Notes: generated by a model not told the origin, from the sequence alone. A stretch of DNA of 64,000 nt from Paramesorhizobium endophyticum (GCF_014640615.1 NZ_BMHH01000008.1:124001-188000), one strand, 5' to 3'; shown: positions 27,352-36,844, numbered from the stretch's first letter. Translations and numbers: made by a program.

Positions 27352-28774
27352 GATAGCGTCCGCGGTGGTGGTGTAAATTCGGAGGCGTTTTGAGTGGAGA
27401 CTGCGGTGGAGAATACGCTGCCGTTTTTTCAAGGCGCAAGGTGGGCACCGGGTCCGTCGGAGAAGGTGGAGTTTGACGACTTCAACTGACCGAAACGGAG
27501 AGCCCGATGACCGAAGACAGACTACCGCTTGCCGAGCTCGCTGCAAAGAGCGGCGACAAGGATTTTCTTCGCGCGATTGCCGAAAGCGTGCTGCAACTGC
27601 CCATGGAGGCCAATGTCGACGGCCTGATCGGCGCCGGTCGCTACGAGCGCGGCGAAGCGTGCCAGAATTGGCGCAACGGCTATCGCGAGCGTTCGCTCGA
27701 CACACGGCTTGGGACGCTGAACCTGATGATCCCGAAGATGCGAAGCGGAGCGTATTTTCCCGGCTTTCTGGAGCCGAGGAAGATGGTGGAAAAAGCACTC
27801 GTTGCCGTGATTCAGGAAGCGTGGATCAATGGCGTTTCGACGCGCAAGGTTGATGAACTGGTGCAGGCCATGGGCATGACCGGCATCTCGAAATCATCGG
27901 TATCGAAATTGTGCAAGGATATCGACGAGCGGGTCAATGCCTTCCTCAAGCGGCCGCTTTCGGGCGACTGGCCCTATCTATGGCTCGACGCGACCTATCT
28001 GAAGGTGCGCGAAGGCGGACGCATCGTCTCGGTGGCGGCGATAATCGCAGTGGCCGTCAACACGGAAGGAAAGCGCGAGATTGTCGGGCTGCATATCGGC
28101 CCTTCCGAAGCCGAGCCGTTCTGGAGCGCTTTCCTGCGCGATCTCACGCGTCGTGGTCTCACCGGCGTAAAGCTCGTCATCTCCGACGCCCATGAGGGAC
28201 TGAAGGCCGCCATTACCCGTGTGCTTGGCGCGACATGGCAAAGATGCTGGGTCCATGCCATGCGCAATGTGCTGGCCTATGTTCCCAAAGGCCAGCACAC
28301 CATGGTCGCCGCCGCCATCCGTCAGGCCTTCATCCAGCCCCGACCACGCCGGCGCCGTGCAGACATGGCGGCATGTCGCCGATCAGCTTCGCGTCAGATG
28401 GCCGAAGCTGGGCACCTTTTATGGACGATGCCGAAGCCGACGTACTCGCCTACATGGCCTTCCCCGCCCAGCACCGCACCAAGCTGCACCGCACGAACCC
28501 GCTGGAACGGCTCAACAAGGAAGTAAAACGCCGCGCCGATGTCATCGGCATCTTCCCGAACGAAAACAGCATCGTTCGTTTGATTGGCGCAGTTCTCCTC
28601 GAAGCCAACGACGCATGTCAGCTTCAGAACCGATACATGCAAATCGAGGGCATGGCTGAACTCAATACCCCAACCATCGAGGATGGAAAAGCCTCTCCAG
28701 ATTACACCGAAAGCCGCCTGATTATGACGGCCCGGGCCTACACCCAAATTTACACCACCTTGACGGACGCTATC
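27352..28774 (+). mobile_element. IS256-family insertion sequence with 8-bp target duplication
   Basis: Terminal repeats GATAGCGTCCGCGGTGGTGG...TAAATT (from 27352) and its inverse ending GGACGCTATC (28774) bound about 1.42 kb. The flanks carry an exact 8-bp direct repeat, TGCTCGGT, at 27344-27351 and 28775-28782, within the 8-9 bp expected for IS256. The element lies about 210 bp upstream of repA. Confidence 0.85.
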
Positions 28775-28810
28775 TGCTCGGTTCCGTTCGCCGGAGCTGA
28801 AGTTATCTAA
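27507..28810 (+). pseudogene. IS256-family transposase, two frameshifts
   Basis: The first frame (27507 on) has FLRAIAESVLQ, CQNWRNGYRERSLDTRLGTL, WINGVSTRKVDELVQAMG and the first catalytic Asp in YLWLDATYLKVREGG, with the second in VKLVISDAHEGLKAAI. Near 28340 the homologous sequence moves to a second frame (DHAGAVQTWRHVADQLRVRW) and near 28415 to a third (FMDDAEADVLAYMAFP, NPLERLNKEVKRRADVIGIF, including the catalytic Glu). The last codons read past the right IS end into flanking DNA. Two shifts make the gene inactive, although the IS ends and target duplication are intact. Confidence 0.85.
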
Positions 28811-28839
28811 ACTTTAGTGGTTCTTGGGGGCCGAATGGA

Positions 28840-29025
28840 ATATCCACAACCTGACTTATGGCGTGAGGGCCAAAATCGTGAGGCGTTGGGTGAAGCGCTT
28901 CGAAGCGGAAGGCCCTGTCGGTATAGCCGATCACCCCTCGTGGCCTAGAACTAGCCCGTGGCGATCCACGACATATATTGCCGACAAGATCGCGCAATTG
29001 CGCTGTCAGCGGTTACGGACAGGCA
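28840..29025 (+). pseudogene. IS481-family transposase N-terminal remnant
   Basis: The reading KIVRRWVKRFEAEGPVGIAD, HPSWPRTSP and IADKIAQLRCQRLRTG matches the HTH and linker of IS481-type transposases (xRWxxRFxxEGxxGLxDRSSRP...VxxKIxxLRRQRxTG). No catalytic core follows. Confidence 0.6.
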
Positions 29026-29184
29026 TACTGTCCGACGGAGGGGCGTGTTAGAGGCGACTGTCAGCCAGTGCTCCGGCGGCTTGTCAGGGCTCAAGGACAT
29101 CGAGCCCAACTGGTACGGCGCTTCGAGCGCGACTAGCGTGATAAACTGATCTACCAGAGGGTTGGGGGCTACGCTACCGCATGT

Positions 29185-29323
29185 CTGGCTTCCAACCATC
29201 GCGCCGCCTTGCTGCCAATCTGGCTGCATCGCTATAGTTAGCACAGGATCCCACGGGAGCCTAAAAGTGCCAAACGCCAATCAGTAGACCCGGTCTGACC
29301 AAGGACAACCTCTTGTTTGCTCC
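29185..29323 (+). repeat. Large inverted repeat around parS, left arm
   Basis: This ~139-bp arm matches the reverse complement of 29782-29920 over its whole length with scattered mismatches. Matching blocks include CCAACCATCG, AGCCTAAAA, CCAAACGCC, CGGTCTGACC, GACAACCT and TGCTCC in the same order. The arms enclose about 460 bp containing a parS-like site near the centre. Confidence 0.6.
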
Positions 29324-29568
29324 ACGCCTAAACCCTAGCTGTTATCGACGAAGGCTTAACTTCGGGCTTGTTGACATATTGATCGACGCCCTACCGAACG
29401 CGATTGCCAAAGGTACGTTGGTATCGTAACTCACGTACTATTGCATCATACTTGGCGCGGCTGAGACTCAATTAGCTGCTGCTGGAAAAATCGAAGAGCG
29501 AGGAGGGTTTGCGAACAATAAGCTTCTCGCCTGCCCCTTCCTTAATCAGGGCCCTAGACAGCGGCAAA

Positions 29569-29584
29569 GTTCCCCACGGGGAAC
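29569..29584 (+). promoter_or_regulatory. parS-like partition site 1
   Basis: GTTCCCCACGGGGAAC fits the 16-bp repABC parS consensus GTTNNCNGCNGNNAAC except for A instead of G at the centre. The palindrome extends to AAGTT...AACTT. Confidence 0.65.
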
Positions 29585-29781
29585 TTCACACGGGCGGACG
29601 GGGAGACATGATACAGTTTCGCCACGCCATGGTATTCCAGCAACCCATTGTCTGGTGCTCCCCTCCCCCGAAATACTTGCGCTTGGCAGCAAAACTTTGT
29701 CGTGGCGGCGAGTTGATGGCAACTCGCTGGTTCGCACGTTCTTATCATATTCCGTGGTGATGCTTGATGTAGCAGCGCGAG

Positions 29782-29920
29782 CGGAGCAGTCAAAAGGTTG
29801 TCGCCGGTCAGACCGAGCCTGCTGATCGGCGTTTGGAATTTTTAGGCTCACGTGGGTACTGTGCTAGTTATAGCAAGGTGACCAGGCTAGCAGCAGACGG
29901 CACGATGGTTGGGAGCCTGC
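29782..29920 (+). repeat. Large inverted repeat around parS, right arm
   Basis: Counterpart of the arm at 29185-29323 in inverted orientation, with the same block order. Neither arm codes for anything I recognise. Confidence 0.6.
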
Positions 29921-29984
29921 TATGCTCTGGCACGCCCACTATCAAAGTGCGGTTCGCATTAAGCGTTCGGTTCGTTATCTAGAC

Positions 29985-30250
29985 AGTCTTAGGACCAACC
30001 GTCGCAACGGACATTCGAAGAAGACGGTGCTGATCGGCACGCCGCGGATGGATTTGTCGATTCCGCGTGACCGGACCAGTAGCGTCGATCCGAAGCTGAT
30101 CTCCCTCGTGGATGGGCTCAAGGGCTTCCCCGAAGCCATCGGCGTGGTATTTCCGCAGACCATCGTGCATATCTGCATCGTGCACTGATCCCCATTTCTT
30201 CGAGTTTGTCGCAAGAAGGACCGCAAGGCGACGATGCCGCCGCTGCGCGC
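29985..30250 (+). pseudogene. IS256-family transposase remnant with internal deletion
   Basis: The frame reads RRNGHSKKTVLIGTPRMDLS IPRDR and then jumps to LVDGLKGFPEAIGVVFPQTI VHICIVH, two blocks normally about 120 residues apart in IS256 transposases. A frameshifted SFVxxKDRKATMPPLRAI follows to about 30250. It belongs to a different IS256 subgroup from the element at 27352. Confidence 0.75.
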
Positions 30251-30271
30251 CATCGCATCAATACCAGTAGA

Positions 30272-30287
30272 GTTCCCCGCGGGGAAC
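30272..30287 (+). promoter_or_regulatory. parS-like partition site 2
   Basis: GTTCCCCGCGGGGAAC matches the repABC parS consensus exactly and sits in a perfect 30-bp palindrome (30265-30294) that begins CAGTAGAG and ends CTCTACTG. Confidence 0.75.
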
Positions 30288-30354
30288 TCTACTGTAGGAC
30301 CAGAATAACATGATGCGACTGACGTAGGATGTAGAATCAGCTACATCCGAGAAA

Positions 30355-30370
30355 GTTCCCCGCGGGGAAC
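30355..30370 (+). promoter_or_regulatory. parS-like partition site 3
   Basis: A second exact GTTCCCCGCGGGGAAC, 83 bp after site 2. Just upstream is a hairpin-forming GGATGTAG/CTACATCC pair (30327-30348). Confidence 0.75.
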
Positions 30371-30469
30371 TTCCCTAAACGACGTGACAGATGTTGGAGG
30401 CAAAGGGACTGCATTTATTCCTCTCTTTATTAGCTAGTAACAGATCTCCGTACACCTGATGTGGGCTAT

Positions 30470-31495
30470 CTAATGACCCCGAGGTGAAGCTGTGGATTCA
30501 CGGATGACGAGGGCGTAATCAACCTCGTAATGAATAGGCACCTTATGCCCATCGAGCCGGGCGAGGAGATATTCACCCGCTCCCCTCCATGTCAGGTCTG
30601 TCGGTACATGAAGCGTGGTCAGCGCGGGACGGAGATGGCGGCTCCATTCGAGATCGTCGAAGCCAATAACGGAGAGATCGGCCGGGACGGTCAGGCCACG
30701 CCGCTCTGCTTCCAGCATCACACCATAGGCAAGCACGTCGTTGCCGCAGGCGATTGCGGTCGGGACATCCTTGCGGGTAAGTATCTGCCTTGCCGCCTCA
30801 CGCGCGTCATCAAGCGTGTATCGCACCTCCACATGCCATGCATCGGGTAATTCCAGGCCGTGCGCTTCGAGCGCTCTACGAAACCCGCGAACACGGGCGC
30901 TTGCGCGGTCGTTGTTGCGCAGCAGCGCGCTTACGATGCCGATGCGCCGGTGCCCGATCTCGATCAGATGCATCATGGCTCGATGCGCCGCCGCCTCATT
31001 GTCCACGCCAATGCTCGGGTAAGGCTGGTTCGGTTTATAAATGCCCACATTGATAAAAGGAATATCGCGCGCCGCAAGCAGATCGCGCAGTGCCTGATGG
31101 TGGCAGTCGCCGCGAAGAATAAGCCCGTCGACACCGCGGCCGATGAGGTTGCGGGCCTGCTCCAGTTCGACATCGATATCGTAACCATTGGTAGACAGGA
31201 TGAGCATGTAGCCGCGCGAGGACAAATATTTCTGGAGCGACTCGATACCGCGCGCGAACATGGCATTGTCTATGGTCGGTATGATCGCGCCGATCGTGCG
31301 CGTACGGTTGCTCGAGAGCGCTCGTGCCATCCCATGCGGCATATAGCCGGTCTGCTCGATCACGCTTTGAATGCGGGCGCGCAGCTCTTCGCTTACGCTT
31401 TGGGGGTTATTGAGCGCACGCGAAACCGTTGCCGTCGAAACACCGGATAGTCTGGCGACTTCTCGTATCCCTGTCTTCTCTTTCTCGCTGCTCAT
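30470..31495 (-). CDS. LacI-family repressor of the sugar/organosulfur operon
   Basis: 341 residues from the ATG at 31495 (MSSEKEKTGIREVARLSGVS); a Met five codons earlier is possible. The HTH TGIREVARLSGVSTATVSRA is followed by hinge SEELRARIQSVIEQTGYMPH and a periplasmic-binding-protein-like sensor domain (RTIGAIIPTIDNAMFARGIE; PADLSVIGFDDLEWSRHLRP). It is divergent from the importer operon starting at 31705. Two operator-like palindromes lie between them (31509 and 31626), so it most likely represses both itself and the operon until a sugar-like inducer binds. Confidence 0.92.
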   Translation of the reverse strand: MSSEKEKTGIREVARLSGVSTATVSRALNNPQSVSEELRARIQSVIEQTGYMPHGMARALSSNRTRTIGAIIPTIDNAMFARGIESLQKYLSSRGYMLILSTNGYDIDVELEQARNLIGRGVDGLILRGDCHHQALRDLLAARDIPFINVGIYKPNQPYPSIGVDNEAAAHRAMMHLIEIGHRRIGIVSALLRNNDRASARVRGFRRALEAHGLELPDAWHVEVRYTLDDAREAARQILTRKDVPTAIACGNDVLAYGVMLEAERRGLTVPADLSVIGFDDLEWSRHLRPALTTLHVPTDLTWRGAGEYLLARLDGHKVPIHYEVDYALVIRESTASPRGH

Positions 31496-31508
31496 CCCAC
31501 GCTCGATC

Positions 31509-31522
31509 ATGTAACGTTACAT
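31509..31522. promoter_or_regulatory. LacI-type operator 1
   Basis: ATGTAACGTTACAT is a perfect 14-bp palindrome with the central CG typical of LacI-family operators. It lies immediately upstream of the repressor start. Confidence 0.7.
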
Positions 31523-31600
31523 TCCCATTGGGGCGTTCATTTTCTATTGTCAACGGATTTTTCATTCTAGAAGCAATGACTATTGTGGAGATTTGATCGA

Positions 31601-31641
31601 TTGACAGACATACGCAAAATAATTTATGTAACCGCTTACAT
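31601..31641 (+). promoter_or_regulatory. Operon promoter with overlapping LacI-type operator 2
   Basis: TTGACA (31601-31606), a 17-bp spacer and TTATGT (31624-31629) form a promoter. ATGTAACCGCTTACAT (31626-31641) is a near-palindrome sharing the ATGTAA/TTACAT half-sites of operator 1 and overlaps the -10 box, so bound repressor would block polymerase. Confidence 0.65.
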
Positions 31642-31704
31642 TGGTTCCGCGCTCGAGGAGGAGCGCTCGATCCGTCGCATCAGGCGTCCTTTGGGGAGGA
31701 AAGC

Positions 31705-32997
31705 ATGCTGAAAAACCGTTGGGTCCATACCGTGGCCCTCGCATTGCCGCTATCAGGCGTCGTGTCATCCGCATTCGCATTCGACTGGAAGGCTCATGAG
31801 GGAGAGGCCGTGTCCTTCCTTGCCAACAACAATACCTGGTTCCAGGCGATATTGCCCTATAAGGATGAATTCACGCAGCTAACGGGCATCAAGCTCAGGA
31901 TCGATTCCTACCACGAGCAGCAAATGCGCCAGCGTCTCATCACGGTGCTGAACTCCGGCAGCGATGAGGTCGACGTGTTCATGACGCTGTCTTCCCGAGA
32001 AGGGGAACAGTTTGCGGCGTCCGGCTGGTATGCCGACCTTTCGGCCTATACGCAGAATGCCGTTGCGCCTGATTATGATTTCGCCGGTATCAGCCCGGCA
32101 CTGGTAAAGGCGGCCACTTTCGGCGGCAAACTGACGAGCATTCCGCTCAATCTGGAGGGGCCGCTGCTCTATTACAGGACCGACCTTTTCGAGAAATGCG
32201 GCATCGCCAAGCCTGCCTCCCTTGATGATCTGCGCGCGGCCGCGAAAAAGCTCAAGGAATGCGAGAGCGGCCTCACCCCTTTCGTTTCCCGAGGCCTGAA
32301 GCCGGCCCTTGCCTATACGTTCAGCAACGTGCTGCACAATATGGGCGGCACCTATATGGTTGACGGCAAGTCCGCCCTTTGCTCGCCTGCAGCGCGGAAT
32401 GCGATCGCCTATTACGGCGATCTGATGCGGGAATATGGTCCTCCGGGTGCTGCGAACTACAGCTTTCATCAGATCTCCGCGCTCTATCGCAGCGGGCGCG
32501 CTGTCATGGCATTCGAGTCTTCCAATGAATTTCGTTCCATTATGGAGGGCGGTGAGCGGCTGAAGGACACCAATATCATTCCGCTGCCGGCAGGCGAGGC
32601 GGGCTCGGTGCCAACTGCGATCGGCTGGGGTCTTGCGATTTCCAGCCATAGCGCCAAAAAAGATGCGGCCTGGTATTTCGTGCAATGGGCCTCAAGCCCG
32701 GAGATGCAAAAGCGTCTGGCGTTGCATGGTATTTCCGCGCCGCGCGCCTCCGTTCTGGACAATGCAGAATACAAGGCCTGGGTCGCCGAAGCGCCGGTGC
32801 GCGCAAGCTGGCAGTCCGCGCTTGGCGTGCTTGCTGCCAGCGGTTCTTCCGAGGTGGGATACCCGATCGTCGCCAATCCGGAATCGCGCGATTATATCGG
32901 GCAGGTCGTGCAGGTCGTGCTTCTGGGGCAGAAACCGGTCGAAGAAGCGTGCGCCGCCGCCGATAGCGCACTCAACGGCCTTATCGCCCGCAAGTGA
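31705..32997 (+). CDS. ABC sugar-type importer, periplasmic substrate-binding protein
   Basis: 430 residues; the start follows GGGGAGGAAAGC. The signal peptide ends near AFA-FD (residues ~25-27). It is a family-1 (MalE/UgpB-like) binding protein: LTGIKLRIDSYHEQQMRQRL, an internal Cys pair, and C-terminal GYPIVANPESRDYIGQVVQV. This family binds mono- or oligosaccharides and their anionic derivatives. First gene of the LacI-controlled operon, and specific for the compound the downstream enzymes degrade. Confidence 0.92.
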   Translation: MLKNRWVHTVALALPLSGVVSSAFAFDWKAHEGEAVSFLANNNTWFQAILPYKDEFTQLTGIKLRIDSYHEQQMRQRLITVLNSGSDEVDVFMTLSSREGEQFAASGWYADLSAYTQNAVAPDYDFAGISPALVKAATFGGKLTSIPLNLEGPLLYYRTDLFEKCGIAKPASLDDLRAAAKKLKECESGLTPFVSRGLKPALAYTFSNVLHNMGGTYMVDGKSALCSPAARNAIAYYGDLMREYGPPGAANYSFHQISALYRSGRAVMAFESSNEFRSIMEGGERLKDTNIIPLPAGEAGSVPTAIGWGLAISSHSAKKDAAWYFVQWASSPEMQKRLALHGISAPRASVLDNAEYKAWVAEAPVRASWQSALGVLAASGSSEVGYPIVANPESRDYIGQVVQVVLLGQKPVEEACAAADSALNGLIARK

Positions 32998-33037
32998 TCT
33001 GTCGCCGCCGGGCGAATATTATTGGAAAGACTGGATC

Positions 33038-33913
33038 ATGACACCAGGCTCAACCAACAGCCAGGGACGGCAGCTTGCTGCCTTGTCCGCACCGGCGGTC
33101 CTCTTCACCGTCTCGATGATTGCCTTCCCTGTCGTTTATACGATCTGGCTTGGCTTCCATTCCTTCTCTACAACGGGGGAGGCGAGCTTTACCGGCTTCG
33201 CCAACTACAGCACACTTATCCATGATGGCGAGTTCTGGAACGGGCTCTACGTCACCCTGGCCCTCTATCTCCTGTCGCTGATGCTGCAATTGGCAGGCGG
33301 CATCTATCTCGCCATGCTGCTTTTCAACTCGAAGCGGCTGTCGGGATTGATGCGCTCGCTGCTGATATCGCCCTTCATGATGCCGCCCGTGGTGGCCGGC
33401 ATGATGTGGCTGGTCATCCTCGACCCCTCGCTCGGCGCGGCGAATTATATTCTGACATCCATCGGCCTCCCTCCGTCCGAGTGGCTAGCATCGCCGACCT
33501 GGGTCATCCCGACGATCACGCTCATCGAAACATGGCAGTGGGCTCCCTATGTCGCGCTGATCGTGCTTGGCGGGCTGCAATCCTTGCCGCCAAGCGTCTA
33601 TGAGGCGGCCCAAATCGATGGTGCATCTTCGGCACACATTTTCCGGCGCATTACCCTCCCGCTTCTGCTGCCGACCATCGTGACCGCCGCGGTCCTGCGC
33701 AGCGTCGATCTGCTTCGCTTTTTCGATATCATTTACATCACCACCCAGGGCGGACCGGGAAATGCGTCCAATACGCTTAACATTTATGGCTTCCGGGTCG
33801 GTTTTGAGTTCTTCAACATTGGTTATGCCAGCGCGCTGATGATCACACTGTCGGCGATCGTCCTCGCCGCCGTACTCATGCTCAGCCGCCTGCGCAACGC
33901 GGTTGCCTGGTAG
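33038..33913 (+). CDS. ABC sugar-type importer, permease 1 (MalF/UgpA-like)
   Basis: 291 residues starting at the ATG at 33038. About six hydrophobic segments (FTVSMIAFPVVYTIWLGF first). The EAA loop, which docks on the ATPase, is YEAAQIDGASSAHIFRRITL. Inner membrane; pairs with the permease at 33926. Confidence 0.92.
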   Translation: MTPGSTNSQGRQLAALSAPAVLFTVSMIAFPVVYTIWLGFHSFSTTGEASFTGFANYSTLIHDGEFWNGLYVTLALYLLSLMLQLAGGIYLAMLLFNSKRLSGLMRSLLISPFMMPPVVAGMMWLVILDPSLGAANYILTSIGLPPSEWLASPTWVIPTITLIETWQWAPYVALIVLGGLQSLPPSVYEAAQIDGASSAHIFRRITLPLLLPTIVTAAVLRSVDLLRFFDIIYITTQGGPGNASNTLNIYGFRVGFEFFNIGYASALMITLSAIVLAAVLMLSRLRNAVAW

Positions 33914-33925
33914 GGGAGGGGGAAC

Positions 33926-34759
33926 ATGACGATAAACAACAACTCACGCTCCGACCGCTGGCTGCATTGGCTGAACACAGCCCAGCTCACCATCGCCGGC
34001 ATTCTTATCCTCGCGCCGACCGTCTGGATGGTCCTGTCCTCTTTCAAGCCGTCTTTCGAGGTGACCGCCTATCCACCGACGCTGATATTCAAGCCGACAT
34101 TCGAGAACTATGTGACACTATGGGGAACGACGCCTTTTTTCTCCTATGCCGTCAACAGTTTCGTGGTGACGATCGGTTCGACGCTGCTCGGCCTCATTTT
34201 CGGCATTCCGGCTGCTTTCGCCGTTTCGTGGTCGCGCGTCACCTGGCCTGCAATCTTGACGCTCGCAGCACGCATGGCGCCCGGAACGCTCTTTCTCCTG
34301 CCATGGTACATTATGTTTCGCGAGGTAGGGCTGATCGGTTCCTACACGGCGCTTATCCTCAGCCACGCCGTCATCACCATGCCGATCGTCATCTGGGTGC
34401 TGCTGCCATTTTTCGACAATATTCCGCGCAGCGTCTTCGAGGCGGCACAGATCGACGGTTGCTCCGTGACGCGCATTCTGTGGCGCATCGCCATGCCGCT
34501 TGTCGGCTCTGGAGTTGCCGTAGCGGCAATCCTCGCTTTCGTCTTCTCCTGGAATTTCTTCCTCTTTGCGCTGATCCTCTCGAATTCTGACACCAAGACG
34601 CTGATCGCCGCCGCCTTCAATTTTATCGGCGAAGGATCCACGCAATGGGGTTCGTTGATGGCGGCCGCCACTCTCATTGCACTGCCACCGCTCGGTCTCG
34701 CAATCCTCGTTCAACGTTGGCTCGTCGCTGGCCTGACCCTGGGCGCCGTGAAGGGATGA
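33926..34759 (+). CDS. ABC sugar-type importer, permease 2 (MalG/UgpE-like)
   Basis: 277 residues, 12 bp after permease 1, with GGGAGGGGGAAC before the ATG. Membrane segments begin at LTIAGILILAPTVWMVLSSF. The EAA loop is FEAAQIDGCSVTRILWRIAM. The stop overlaps the ATG of the next gene by ATGA, so the oxidoreductase is translationally coupled to transport. Confidence 0.92.
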   Translation: MTINNNSRSDRWLHWLNTAQLTIAGILILAPTVWMVLSSFKPSFEVTAYPPTLIFKPTFENYVTLWGTTPFFSYAVNSFVVTIGSTLLGLIFGIPAAFAVSWSRVTWPAILTLAARMAPGTLFLLPWYIMFREVGLIGSYTALILSHAVITMPIVIWVLLPFFDNIPRSVFEAAQIDGCSVTRILWRIAMPLVGSGVAVAAILAFVFSWNFFLFALILSNSDTKTLIAAAFNFIGEGSTQWGSLMAAATLIALPPLGLAILVQRWLVAGLTLGAVKG

Positions 34760-35763
34760 TTGAAATGACAGACAGGAAAAATGCCCGCATGCGCGCCTCC
34801 GTTTTCCATGGCGATTGCAGAATAACCATTGAAACCACGGACCTGCCGCCGGTCGGAGACGGCGAAGTGCTCGTCAAGGTACGGCGCACTGCCCTTTGCG
34901 GCTCGGACTTCAAGCTCTGGCACAAGGGTGCGGAATTTACCGCCGGTCACGAGATATCAGGCGTGGTGGATCAGCCCGGACATCATCGTCATGGCCAACG
35001 CTGCGCGGTTTACATTCCTCTCCACTGCGGCCATTGCGACGCCTGCCGCGCGGGCGACACCCAGATGTGCCTTGAGGTATCGAGCCTCATCGGCTGGAAC
35101 CGTCCGGGCGGCTACGCCGAATATGTGCCGGTTCCGGAAAACTGCCTTCTGCCGGTGCCCGATGACATCGAGGATGATCTGGCGCCGCTGCTCCTCGATA
35201 CGATCGGCACCTCGGCCCATGCCGTCCGCTTCGCCATGCCGCTGGCACCCCCGGCCGCAGGAACACCGGTCCTCGTCATGGGGGCGGGTCCCGTGGGGCT
35301 CGGCGTGGTGCTCGCCCTGACGAGCCTTGGCTACGACAACATCCATATCAGCGATCCCAATCCGGAACGGCTGGCGATTGCCGTGTCTTTTGGCGCGAAA
35401 GCGCATCCGGTCGGTTCACGGGACCAGCGATTCCAGCTGATCTTCGAGTGCTCGGGCGCGCATGCCGCGCGAAATCTCGGCATCGAACTGATCCTGCCGC
35501 GTGGCGCGCTGATGCTTGTGGGCGAGAACGCTGCGCCCTGGACCATCGAAGAGGGCAAGGTCTTCCGCCGCAAGGACTTTTACATGATCCGTACCTTCTA
35601 TTTTCCCATCGGCGATTATGAGCCGAATGTCGCGTTGCTGCGCGCGAACAAGGACCGTTATCGCCGCCTCGTGGATGCGGCCTTCGGCCTTGACGACCTG
35701 CCGGAGAATTTCGCGCGCTTCGCCGAAGGCAAGCTCATCAAACCCGTTCTGTCTTTTGGGTAA
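34756..35763 (+). CDS. Zinc-dependent MDR dehydrogenase (polyol/sugar type)
   Basis: 335 residues, ATGA-coupled to the permease. Catalytic zinc ligands are in ALCGSDFKLW and FTAGHE; the structural zinc lobe has four Cys in CGHCDACRAGDTQMC. The nucleotide-binding motif VLVMGAGPVGLGVV is in the middle. Relatives oxidise secondary alcohols of polyols or sugars (sorbitol/threonine dehydrogenase-like) with NAD(P)+. In this operon it may interconvert an aldose- or polyol-derived intermediate and a ketose that the kinase and aldolase can use; the exact step is not known. Confidence 0.85.
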   Translation: MIEMTDRKNARMRASVFHGDCRITIETTDLPPVGDGEVLVKVRRTALCGSDFKLWHKGAEFTAGHEISGVVDQPGHHRHGQRCAVYIPLHCGHCDACRAGDTQMCLEVSSLIGWNRPGGYAEYVPVPENCLLPVPDDIEDDLAPLLLDTIGTSAHAVRFAMPLAPPAAGTPVLVMGAGPVGLGVVLALTSLGYDNIHISDPNPERLAIAVSFGAKAHPVGSRDQRFQLIFECSGAHAARNLGIELILPRGALMLVGENAAPWTIEEGKVFRRKDFYMIRTFYFPIGDYEPNVALLRANKDRYRRLVDAAFGLDDLPENFARFAEGKLIKPVLSFG

Positions 35764-35767
35764 CCCC

Positions 35768-36844
35768 ATGGCTTCGATCACCATCAAGAATCTCGTCAAG
35801 AAGTTCGGCGACCTGACCATTATCCCCGGGCTCGATCTCGAAATCGCGGATGAGGAATTCGTCGTTTTCGTAGGCCCATCCGGTTGCGGGAAATCCACCC
35901 TGCTTCGCATGATCGCCGGGCTAGAACCGTCAACCGCTGGTGAGCTTTTCATAGGCGACACCAAAGTCAACGATGTGCCGGCGTCGAAGCGCGACATAGC
36001 CATGGTCTTCCAGGATTATGCGCTCTATCCGCACATGACGGTCTACGACAATATGGCCTTCGCACTTGAATTGCGCGGCATGACCAAGACCGAGATCGAC
36101 AAGCGCGTCCGCCGCGCGGCGGCACTGCTGCATATCGAGTCTTTCCTCGACCGGAAGCCAAAAGCCTTGTCGGGAGGCCAGCGCCAGCGGGTGGCCATGG
36201 GACGGGCCATCGTGCGCGATCCGAAGGTCTTCCTTTTCGATGAGCCGCTTTCGAACCTGGACGCGAAGCTGCGCGGGCAGGTGCGCACCGAGATCAAGGC
36301 GCTCTCGCAGGACCTGAAGACCACAATGGTCTTCGTCACCCACGATCAGGTGGAGGCGATGACGATGGCCGACCGTATCGTCGTACTAAAGGGCGGAGAA
36401 GTGCAGCAATATGGCCGACCGGAAGAGGTTTACGAGACGCCGGCCAACCAGTTCGTTGCCGGTTTCATCGGTTCGCCGGCGATGAATTTCTTCGACATCC
36501 GGCGCTCGGGCAACAGTCTCGTCTTTACAGGCGCACCGGATCTGGCAGCGCCGGTTCCTCCATCGATACAGTTTGCGCTTGGCGACAAGAGCGAAGCCCT
36601 GCTCGGCATCAGGCCGGAACATCTTGTGCCGGGTGATGGCGTGCCGGGTGCCATACCCGCGATGATCGACCTTGTGGAGCCGCTGGGGTCGGACACACTG
36701 GTCCATTTCGATCTGGCGGGAACACGCACCGTCGCACGTGTCGATCCTGAACTGCGTCCCAAGGTGGGCAATCGCCTTGCTTTCACGGTCCAACCCGGCA
36801 GGCTGCATGTCTTCGACAAGACGGACGGAAGGGCTATCCGATGA
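35768..36844 (+). CDS. ABC sugar-type importer, ATPase (UgpC/MsmX-like)
   Basis: 358 residues. Walker [11 protein letters not shown]-loop VFQDYALYPHMT, signature LSGGQRQRVAMGRAI and Walker B VFLFDEPLSNLDAKLR are all intact, and the C-terminal TOBE/MalK regulatory domain spans about 240-358. It energises the two permeases upstream. Its position after the dehydrogenase, not next to the permeases, shows that transport and catabolism are one unit. Confidence 0.93.
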   Translation: MASITIKNLVKKFGDLTIIPGLDLEIADEEFVVFVGPSGCGKSTLLRMIAGLEPSTAGELFIGDTKVNDVPASKRDIAMVFQDYALYPHMTVYDNMAFALELRGMTKTEIDKRVRRAAALLHIESFLDRKPKALSGGQRQRVAMGRAIVRDPKVFLFDEPLSNLDAKLRGQVRTEIKALSQDLKTTMVFVTHDQVEAMTMADRIVVLKGGEVQQYGRPEEVYETPANQFVAGFIGSPAMNFFDIRRSGNSLVFTGAPDLAAPVPPSIQFALGDKSEALLGIRPEHLVPGDGVPGAIPAMIDLVEPLGSDTLVHFDLAGTRTVARVDPELRPKVGNRLAFTVQPGRLHVFDKTDGRAIR

